In this document: positions 1-5,235 of the stretch, in pieces | How positions within the stretch are numbered: position 1 is the first letter of the stretch | Layout: each line of letters opens with the position of its first letter | Source of the DNA: an uncultured Coprococcus sp. | Lineage (GTDB): Bacteria > Bacillota > Clostridia > Lachnospirales > Lachnospiraceae | Assembly (NCBI GenBank): GCA_900557435.1 | Contig: USSH01000193.1 | Location: forward strand, 1-5,235 | DNA length: 5,235 nt | Direction: 5' to 3' | Translations under genes and position numbers: made by a program | The notes under the pieces: generated by a model | Databases searched by the model: none | The model's input: the letters and a program-made list of their open reading frames with translations, nothing else | What the model was told of the DNA's origin: nothing

Positions 1-335
1 TTCAAGGACTTACCTTTTCCGGTGGTGAACCATTTGCACAAGCTAAGCCACTTGCAAAACTAGCTAAAATGTGTCACGAAAACGGATACAATGTTTTCTG
101 TTACACAGGTTATACATTTGAAGCTGATCTTCTTGACCGCATGTGCAATGAATGGGAGTATACAAGAGAACTGCTTTCATATATAGATGTGCTCATAGAC
201 GGGGAATTTATGGAGGATCAGAAAGATCTCTCTCTCAGATTCAAGGGCTCCAGAAATCAGCGTATCATCGATGTACCGGCTTCCCTCAAATCAGGCGCAA
301 CAGTATTGTGGGACGAGAAGGGCAAATACTTTTAG
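1..335 (+). CDS. nrdG: Anaerobic ribonucleotide reductase activating protein (NrdG), 3' part only
   Basis: NrdG is a cytoplasmic radical-SAM iron-sulfur enzyme. It uses S-adenosylmethionine to put a glycyl radical on NrdD, the class III reductase that makes dNTPs without oxygen. The first whole codon is at position 3, the frame is open to the left edge, and 110 residues precede the TAG stop at 333-335. The fragment opens with GLTFSGGEPF, the glycine-rich SAM-contacting motif of radical-SAM activases. It ends with the NrdG signature DVLIDGEF, then DLSLRFKGSRNQRIIDV, which separates NrdG from pyruvate formate-lyase activase. The CxxxCxxC cluster motif would lie upstream, outside the window, so its intactness cannot be judged. 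The family is usually about 155-180 residues, so roughly the first third is missing. nrdD is the expected upstream neighbour (inference). A terminator begins 11 bases after the stop, so nrdG is the last gene of its transcript. Confidence 0.95.
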   Translation, partial: QGLTFSGGEPFAQAKPLAKLAKMCHENGYNVFCYTGYTFEADLLDRMCNEWEYTRELLSYIDVLIDGEFMEDQKDLSLRFKGSRNQRIIDVPASLKSGATVLWDEKGKYF

Positions 336-345
336 GGAAATAAAC

Positions 346-388
346 ACCGGCTTCAGCCCTTTATCTATCAGGGCTGAAGCCGGTTTTT
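346..388. terminator. Intrinsic terminator, probably bidirectional, between nrdG and dut
   Basis: A perfect 15-bp inverted repeat (346-360 with 370-384, arm ACCGGCTTCAGCCCT) encloses a 9-base loop. On the plus strand a short T run (384-388) follows, the classic form for ending the nrdG transcript. On the minus strand the same hairpin is preceded by A residues and followed by GTTTATTT, a less regular but U-rich tail, so it can also end the dut transcript coming from the right. It sits in the 100-bp gap between two convergent genes, 11 bases after the nrdG stop and about 50 bases beyond the dut stop. The plus-strand function is firm; the minus-strand function is inferred from position and tail. 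Confidence 0.92.
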
Positions 389-435
389 ATCTTATAGGTA
401 TATAAGTCCCTTTTTCTCTTCTCTTCGACCAAACA

Positions 436-879
436 CTATTTTCTTCCTGTTGAACCAAATCCACCATCACCGCGCACTGTGTCGGAAAGTTCATCAACCT
501 GATGAAATACTCCGGTTATACATGGGGCTATGACAAGCTGGGCTATCCTCTCGCCAGGCTCCACTGACTGTGTCTGTGTTCCGTGATTGTGAAGTGCCAC
601 CATGATCTCTCCTCTGTAATCCGCATCGATCACACCAACCTTGTTGGCCGGAGCCAGTCCCTTCTTGGAAGCCAGACCGCTTCTCGCATATACAAGTCCC
701 GCGTAACCTGCCGGAATCTCCATGGCAATGCCTGTGTGTATAAGCACGGTCTGTCCAGGTTCTATCTGCTCTGCAGCATCGAGGCATGCATACAGGTCCG
801 CACCTGCAGCATACTCTGACCCATAAGTTGGAATGATCGCCTTGTCATTTAGTTTTTTTATGTTTATATCGAACTTCAT
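436..879 (-). CDS. dut: Deoxyuridine 5'-triphosphate nucleotidohydrolase (dUTPase)
   Basis: This cytoplasmic enzyme splits dUTP into dUMP and pyrophosphate. That keeps uracil out of DNA and supplies dUMP for thymidylate synthesis. The 147-residue protein has the normal length of a trimeric dUTPase and all five family motifs in order: AGADLYA (25-31), ARSGLASKKGL (65-75), the NKVGVIDADYRGEI stretch (79-92) with the expected catalytic Asp85 and uracil-pocket Tyr88, GERIAQLVI (109-117), and the glycine-rich RGDGGFGSTGRK end (136-147) with Phe141 in the place that stacks on the base. Nothing is missing, so it should be active. The ATG start is set by an AAGGAG ribosome site 8 bases upstream and by the usual MKFDINIKKL beginning. 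It lies 123 bp downstream of the prsA-like gene on the same strand and converges with nrdG. Whether it is read from its own promoter or through from mfd is open. Confidence 0.97.
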   Translation of the reverse strand: MKFDINIKKLNDKAIIPTYGSEYAAGADLYACLDAAEQIEPGQTVLIHTGIAMEIPAGYAGLVYARSGLASKKGLAPANKVGVIDADYRGEIMVALHNHGTQTQSVEPGERIAQLVIAPCITGVFHQVDELSDTVRGDGGFGSTGRK

Positions 880-887
880 CCTGTGCT

Positions 888-893
888 CTCCTT
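888..893 (-). promoter_or_regulatory. Ribosome binding site of dut
   Basis: The minus strand reads AAGGAG here, 8 bases before the ATG at 879-877. Sequence and spacing are near ideal and fix the dut start; no competing in-frame start lies close by. Confidence 0.85.
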
Positions 894-931
894 CTTGGGA
901 TAAATATTTTTATTTGTTATTTTGTTTCTTG

Positions 932-974
932 CTGTATCTTCTGTCTGTATCTTCTGTCTGTATAATACGTCTGT
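932..974. repeat. 13-bp tandem direct repeat upstream of dut
   Basis: The plus strand has two identical 13-base units, ATCTTCTGTCTGT, at 936-948 and 949-961. They are preceded by a partial unit (CTGT, 932-935) and followed by a diverged third unit at 962-974 (ATAATACGTCTGT, 9 of 13 matching). The exact period-13 tract covers 932-963. It lies in the 880-1002 gap, 53 or more bases before the dut start, so on the dut transcript it would be untranslated leader or promoter-proximal DNA. It could be slippage-born microrepeat DNA or a set of protein sites; the sequence does not decide. Confidence 0.8.
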
Positions 975-990
975 CGCATTTTGATCTTAT
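962..990 (-). promoter_or_regulatory. Possible weak promoter for dut
   Basis: On the minus strand TATTAT (967 down to 962) matches the -10 consensus at 5 of 6 bases. The hexamer 17 bases upstream, ATAAGA (990 down to 985), matches the -35 consensus at only 3 of 6, and there is no extended -10 TGn. The site is about 85 bases before the dut start, in the only gap where a private dut promoter could lie, and overlaps the third, diverged unit of the 13-bp repeat. It is a candidate only; dut may instead be read through from the prsA-like gene, after which I find no terminator. Confidence 0.22.
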
Positions 991-1002
991 TGGAATAGGA
1001 GC

Positions 1003-2028
1003 TTATTTGAATGAGATCTTGTTATATACATCCATATCCACTCTCTTGCTGTATGAATAGCTGCTGTCAAGTTCTGATATCCAGTCAGACATCAGATTGT
1101 CGTAGTACTCTCCATCGGCAGCATCGGTAAGCTTCTGCTTATTCTCGGCTGTTGCCTCCTCATCGGTTATGCTTATCATCTGGAATATATGATATCCGTA
1201 TTCTGTCTGAACCACCGTGGATATCTGCCCGTCTGACAAGCTGTAAAGTATATCCAGCGCATCCTGACCATATGTGCTGACTATCTCATCCCTGCTCATG
1301 GTGTGTGTTCCGGCATATTTCAGCTCCTTCGCACTTCCAAGGAATGATATGTTCAGATCAGGATTGTCCGACTCCTCTGCTATCGCCGCATATGCAGCGT
1401 CAGCCTTCTTTTTCTGAGCATCTATCTTCGACTGTGGATAGAGCGTTATATTGCCAAAGTTATCCTCTGAATAACACTCAAAGAACATGTCATAGAATGT
1501 ACTCATACGCGCCTGTTCGTCTGATATCTCTGTGGAACTCTGCTTCATCACATACGCATATATCTTGTCTGCAAGAGCACTTTCCCTCAGAACACGCTTT
1601 ACCGTGTCCTCATCGAGCTGTGCCTCCGCTATCTGCTCGTCTGTCAGGAGTTCATAGAATTTCTCCGCGTCCTGATCCTGTTTTCTCAGCTCACTGTCAG
1701 TGAGACTGATTCCATATTCGTCTGATCTTGTGATGAGCGTCTTCGTCTTTACTATCTTGGATATGGTCTCTCTTCTCGCCGCATCCTCGGCATCCATCTC
1801 AAGACCGTCATCCGTCACTATATTCTGGCTCCACACATCCTTGCCATATTTAGATTCGTATTTTTCCTTGAGTGTCTGTGCATATACATATACTTCATCG
1901 ATGCATATGTCCTGTCCATTGTATCTGAACACGACCTCTTTTCCCGTGTCTGTGTTCTCACTCTCACCGCATCCGAAAAGCGCAATTCCCATCAGGCATG
2001 CCATCAGCAACAATATAATCTTCTTCAA
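1003..2028 (-). CDS. PrsA/SurA-like lipoprotein foldase (peptidyl-prolyl isomerase family)
   Basis: This is a predicted lipid-anchored extracytoplasmic chaperone that helps exported proteins fold on the outer face of the membrane. Residues 1-20 form a lipoprotein signal: MKK, a hydrophobic stretch, then the lipobox LFGC with Cys20 as the lipidated residue. Residues about 31-160 resemble the helical SurA/PrsA N-terminal chaperone region. A parvulin-like domain covers about 172-287, best seen in the closing part LSDGQISTVVQTEYGYHIF (263-281). A charged helical tail follows, for 341 residues in total, near the usual size for PrsA-like foldases. The N-terminal part of the parvulin domain is atypical: the usual xHIL histidine is not evident (STFYDMFF, 176-183), so isomerase activity is doubtful and the chaperone role is the safer call. 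The start is TTG, supported by GGAGGTG 8 bases upstream and by the need for the lysines of the signal peptide; the next ATG (codon 9) would remove them. The gene begins on the base after the mfd stop, so it is cotranscribed and probably translationally coupled. Confidence 0.85.
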   Translation of the reverse strand: MKKIILLLMACLMGIALFGCGESENTDTGKEVVFRYNGQDICIDEVYVYAQTLKEKYESKYGKDVWSQNIVTDDGLEMDAEDAARRETISKIVKTKTLITRSDEYGISLTDSELRKQDQDAEKFYELLTDEQIAEAQLDEDTVKRVLRESALADKIYAYVMKQSSTEISDEQARMSTFYDMFFECYSEDNFGNITLYPQSKIDAQKKKADAAYAAIAEESDNPDLNISFLGSAKELKYAGTHTMSRDEIVSTYGQDALDILYSLSDGQISTVVQTEYGYHIFQMISITDEEATAENKQKLTDAADGEYYDNLMSDWISELDSSYSYSKRVDMDVYNKISFK

Positions 2029-5000
2029 CTACTTCACACCTCCATTTCCCATATCATGGTTCGCGGTATTTTCATCAGCTTTATCTGCAGTTATCAACAG
2101 CTGGGAGATATCCGCTACAACAAACTCTGCCTGTCTCAGAACATCCCTTTGTTCGCCTTTAGACAACTTAAGCACAAATTCCGGTTGTGAACCCATCTGG
2201 AACTTCATTTTGCCCATATAACGGTTTACCAGATCATCTATTCCATCCACGTTGATATTTGCCCTGTTATACATTGAGAATCTGAGCATTCCATCACGAT
2301 ACCATATACGAGTTATATAGCACATATAAGCCCTCGCCCTCAGAAGCGCTGCGTCAAGGAGATTCATAGTCTCATCAGGAATATCTCCGAATCTGTCTAT
2401 AAGCTCATCTATGATGTCATTGTACTCATCCTCGTTCTTTATGAGTGATATTCTCTTGCAGAGTTCAAGTTTTATGAAGTCATTTTTCACGTATGTCTCC
2501 GGAATGAATGAATCGATTGGAATATCGATCTCCGTCTCATAATCGTGGAATACCTCATCGCCGCGAAGCGCCCTGACCGCATCATTGAGCATCTTGCAGT
2601 ACAGGTCATATCCAACCACTTCGTAATTTCCAGACTGGTTCTCCCCAAGAACACTTCCAGCGCCCCTTATATTCAGGTCAGCCTTCGATATCTTTACACC
2701 GGAACCGAGATCCGTGTATTCCTTTATGGCTCTGAGCCTCTTCTCAGCGACCTCGCTTATCATCTTGTCACGGCGATAGAACATAAATGCAAATGCACTC
2801 CTGTCGGATCTGCCCACTCTTCCTCTGAGCTGATACAGCTGAGCGAGACCAAAATTGTTGGCATCATGTATTATGATGGTGTTCGCATTTGGAATATCAA
2901 GTCCCGTCTCTATGATGGTTGTGCACACAAGGACATCTATCTCTTTTTTGTTGAAACGATACATTATATCCTCAAGTGTACGGCCATCCATCTGCCCATG
3001 GGCAAATTCAACGTGTGCACTTGGCACAAGTTTCTGGATCTCTGCAGTGAACTGATCTATGTCATTCACCCTGTTATACACATAATATACCTGCCCCTGT
3101 CTTGAAAGCTCACGGGCTATGGCCTCCCTGGCAAGCTCCTTGTCATACTCCATGACATAGGTCTGAATAGGACGTCTGTCAACCGGCGCTTCCTCAAGCA
3201 GGCTCATGTCTCGTATTCCCACAAGGCTCATGTGAAGAGTTCTAGGTATAGGAGTGGCAGTGAGTGTAAGTACATCCACATTGGTCTTCATCTCTTTTAT
3301 CTTTTCTTTGTGATTTACTCCGAATCTCTGTTCCTCATCTATTATGAGCAGACCCAGGTCCTTAAATTCCACATCCTTGGATAAAAGTCTGTGTGTTCCT
3401 ATAACTATGTCAACTTTCCCTTCCTTGAGCTCCTTCAGGGTATTTTTTATCTCCTTCTGTGTACAGAATCTGCACAGCAGACGGATTACCACGGGATAAT
3501 CCTTCATACGCTCTGTAAACGTCTCGTAGTGCTGCTCCGCCAGAATAGTTGTCGGTACCAGATACGCCACCTGACGGCTGTCGCCAACTGCCTTAAATGC
3601 AGCTCTTATCGCCACCTCGGTTTTTCCGAATCCAACATCTCCGCACACGAGTCTGTCCATTATGCGATTGCTCTCCATATCAGTCTTCACATCTGCTATA
3701 GCGCGAAGCTGATCATCTGTCTCCTTATATGGAAATGTCTCTTCAAATTCCTTCTGCCATTCCGAGTCGGGTGAATACGCAAATCCCTCCTTGGATTGCC
3801 TCTCAGCATACAGTTTAACAAGGTGCTCTGCAATTTCATTTACGTGTCCCTTTACCCTGTTTCTTACCTTCTGCCATTCACTTCCACCCAGTCGGTTGAT
3901 CTTTGGCGGGCGCCCTTCTTTGCTCCTGTACTTCTGTATTCGATCTGTCTCCGAGGCCAGAACATACAATTTACCGCCCTCGGCATACTCTATCACCAGA
4001 TAATCCTTAAGTGCGCCCTCCGTCTCCATCTTCTCTATGCCCTTGTAAACACCTATACCATACTTTTCATGTACGACATAGTCGCCCACACTGACATCCG
4101 AAAATGACTTTATTATCTCACCTGAATACGGGAGTTTTTTCTGGGTCTTCTTTCCAGATGATGACTTGCTTGAAAATACATCGCCCTCGCTGACCACAAC
4201 CATATGCATATCAGGTATCATAAACCCTGACCTAAGTCTTCCTGCCATGGCTGCAACCTCTCTGGATGCAAGAATCTTATCCGTATCATTCAGATAGTGG
4301 CATATGATATCCTCGTCCATGAGGTTATCAACCATCCTCTTGGCTCCGACTGAAGATGGGGACACGAAAAGTACACTGTTCTTATTCTTTTTCCATGTCC
4401 TTATATCCGATACCAATGTGTCAAAGTTATTCCTGTAACTGTGTACCTCACGGCATTCCATTTCCACCCTGTGAGCGTATGCCACCCTGTCATCGGTTCC
4501 CTCAAATGCATCAAACCCGACAACATGATATTTCTTTGACTTATCTATCACGTCATCATAGGTGAACATGACATTCATCTGTCCCGGAAGTACATATCCA
4601 CCCTCAAGCCTGTGTGTCATACTGCTCTGAAAGCTCAGTTCTCCTGACACAGCTCTATCCGTGACCTTCCTTGTCTCATCCAAGAGCACAAATGCTCCCT
4701 CCGGCAGGCAGTCTATAAGGGATACTGTATCGCTGTAGAAATAATCCACATAGCTGTCAACGCCATATACCGCGCTAAACTCCGTGAGCTGTTCTTTAAG
4801 TTCGTCAACCTCTCTCTTAATCCTTGCATAGGCCTCTGTCTGAAACGATTCCTTAAGCTTCTTCGCGTAAGGTTTCAGTTCTGCCTCAATCTTTCGCAAA
4901 CCTCTTGCGATACGATTCTGCGACAGCACCATCTCGCCGGCAGGATATATAACAAGTTCATCCACATTCTCTATGGATCTCTGACTTTCCGCGTCAAATG

Positions 5001-5235
5001 TCTTGATCGTGTCCACTTCATCGTCCCACATATCTATTCTATATGGACATTCCTCCGTAAGGGGATATATGTCGATTATTCCTCCCCTCACTGCGAACTG
5101 CCCCGGCTCCTCGACATTGTCAACCTTGTCATATCCAAGAGCGGACAATTTTCCCCTGAGATCATCGACATCCAGAGTCTGCGCTGTATGTATCCTTATC
5201 ACATACTTGTTCATATATGAAAGCGCAGGGATCTT
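2029..5235 (-). CDS. mfd: Transcription-repair coupling factor Mfd, N-terminal end cut by window edge
   Basis: Mfd is an ATP-driven DNA translocase. It pushes stalled RNA polymerase off lesions and recruits UvrA, starting nucleotide excision repair of transcribed strands. Numbering from the Met at 5214, 1061 residues are visible. The frame stays open for seven more codons to the edge, and the family is about 1150-1180 residues, so roughly 100 N-terminal residues are missing and that Met is internal. The order of domains is: UvrB-like UvrA-binding region (about 15-95, with [10 protein letters not shown] at 42-51 and YRIDMWDDE at 58-66); RNA-polymerase-interacting CarD-like domain (about 374-431, [17 protein letters not shown]); helicase core with Walker A GDVGFGKT (525-532), DEEQ (626-629), TATP (652-655), motif [11 protein letters not shown] (765-774) and motif [13 protein letters not shown] (795-805); the TRG translocation motif (Arg850 in NIRGAG, Gln860 in GENQ); and the C-terminal TRCF domain (about 895-995). 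All ATPase motifs are intact. The TAG stop abuts the next gene's start. The promoter lies outside the window. Confidence 0.97.
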   Translation of the reverse strand, partial: KIPALSYMNKYVIRIHTAQTLDVDDLRGKLSALGYDKVDNVEEPGQFAVRGGIIDIYPLTEECPYRIDMWDDEVDTIKTFDAESQRSIENVDELVIYPAGEMVLSQNRIARGLRKIEAELKPYAKKLKESFQTEAYARIKREVDELKEQLTEFSAVYGVDSYVDYFYSDTVSLIDCLPEGAFVLLDETRKVTDRAVSGELSFQSSMTHRLEGGYVLPGQMNVMFTYDDVIDKSKKYHVVGFDAFEGTDDRVAYAHRVEMECREVHSYRNNFDTLVSDIRTWKKNKNSVLFVSPSSVGAKRMVDNLMDEDIICHYLNDTDKILASREVAAMAGRLRSGFMIPDMHMVVVSEGDVFSSKSSSGKKTQKKLPYSGEIIKSFSDVSVGDYVVHEKYGIGVYKGIEKMETEGALKDYLVIEYAEGGKLYVLASETDRIQKYRSKEGRPPKINRLGGSEWQKVRNRVKGHVNEIAEHLVKLYAERQSKEGFAYSPDSEWQKEFEETFPYKETDDQLRAIADVKTDMESNRIMDRLVCGDVGFGKTEVAIRAAFKAVGDSRQVAYLVPTTILAEQHYETFTERMKDYPVVIRLLCRFCTQKEIKNTLKELKEGKVDIVIGTHRLLSKDVEFKDLGLLIIDEEQRFGVNHKEKIKEMKTNVDVLTLTATPIPRTLHMSLVGIRDMSLLEEAPVDRRPIQTYVMEYDKELAREAIARELSRQGQVYYVYNRVNDIDQFTAEIQKLVPSAHVEFAHGQMDGRTLEDIMYRFNKKEIDVLVCTTIIETGLDIPNANTIIIHDANNFGLAQLYQLRGRVGRSDRSAFAFMFYRRDKMISEVAEKRLRAIKEYTDLGSGVKISKADLNIRGAGSVLGENQSGNYEVVGYDLYCKMLNDAVRALRGDEVFHDYETEIDIPIDSFIPETYVKNDFIKLELCKRISLIKNEDEYNDIIDELIDRFGDIPDETMNLLDAALLRARAYMCYITRIWYRDGMLRFSMYNRANINVDGIDDLVNRYMGKMKFQMGSQPEFVLKLSKGEQRDVLRQAEFVVADISQLLITADKADENTANHDMGNGGVK
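2037..2043 (-). promoter_or_regulatory. Ribosome binding site of the prsA-like gene, inside the 3' end of mfd
   Basis: The minus strand reads GGAGGTG, a 7-base match to the anti-Shine-Dalgarno sequence, ending 8 bases before the TTG at 2028-2026. It is encoded in the last codons of mfd (the NGGVK end). It decides the TTG start and suggests that ribosomes ending mfd can restart at once on the next gene. Confidence 0.85.

Noticed and set aside
391..416. Small inverted repeat CTTATA-ggta-TATAAG followed by a T run, as a second plus-strand terminator.
   Set aside because: The 6-bp stem is almost all A-T and too weak to act alone; the strong terminator just upstream already explains nrdG ending.
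961..966. Perfect TATAAT on the plus strand, suggesting a promoter reading rightwards.
   Set aside because: No -35-like hexamer lies 16-18 bases upstream, no extended -10 TGn is present, and it would only drive antisense RNA into the prsA-like gene.
983..1018. Inverted repeat GATCTTATT / AATGAGATC around the prsA-like stop, as a terminator.
   Set aside because: On the minus-strand RNA one pair is a C-A mismatch, the loop is 18 bases, the stem is AT-rich and no T run follows.
833..1060. Plus-strand open frame coding a hydrophobic 75-residue peptide across the dut-prsA gap.
   Set aside because: It overlaps the start of dut and the end of the prsA-like gene antisense, its composition follows from AT-rich pyrimidine-biased DNA and the tandem repeat, and no ribosome site precedes it.
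1700..2221. Long plus-strand open frame (173 residues) opposite the prsA-like gene and the mfd end.
   Set aside because: Both opposing genes are clearly recognisable families; this frame shows no known motif and is a shadow of their codon usage.
2545..3105. Plus-strand open frame of 186 residues opposite the mfd helicase domain.
   Set aside because: It lies wholly antisense to conserved Mfd motifs V and VI, and no recognisable domain or ribosome site is present.
5212..5214. ATG at the right edge as the true start of mfd.
   Set aside because: The frame stays open upstream to the window edge, no ribosome site precedes this ATG, and the protein would lack about 100 residues of the UvrB-like region present in the family.

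Overview
The window reads as chromosomal housekeeping DNA from a low-to-mid G+C, anaerobic Firmicute, most likely a clostridial (Lachnospiraceae-type) gut bacterium. The evidence is an anaerobic ribonucleotide reductase activase, a PrsA-type lipoprotein foldase encoded directly behind mfd, strong AGGAGG-like ribosome sites, and a Firmicute-style Mfd. The genus cannot be fixed from the sequence alone.

Layout, left to right. Positions 1-335 (+ strand) hold the 3' end of nrdG, the radical-SAM activase of anaerobic ribonucleotide reductase; its 5' part lies outside the window. Positions 336-435 are a convergent intergenic gap with a 15-bp perfect hairpin terminator (346-388) that can serve both strands. 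On the minus strand follow dut (436-879, dUTPase), a 123-bp gap (880-1002) with a 13-bp tandem repeat and a doubtful promoter, a prsA-like lipoprotein foldase gene (1003-2028), and mfd (2029-5235), the transcription-repair coupling factor, whose N-terminal end runs off the right edge. Transcription on this strand runs right to left: mfd, then prsA-like, then dut.

mfd and the prsA-like gene are certainly one transcription unit: the TAG stop of mfd directly touches the TTG start of the next gene, in the same frame, and the ribosome site of the second gene lies inside mfd. dut may belong to the same unit, since no terminator is seen between it and the prsA-like gene, or it may have its own promoter. 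In function, nrdG (dNTP supply), dut (dUTP removal and dUMP supply) and mfd (repair of transcribed strands) all bear on DNA precursor or DNA quality, while the foldase works outside the membrane. This is ordinary neighbourhood content; I see no mobile element, CRISPR array, RNA gene, defence system or other new system here. The most noteworthy points are the zero-spacing in-frame TAG|TTG junction, a foldase whose parvulin domain appears to have lost its first conserved histidine, and the tandem repeat ahead of dut.
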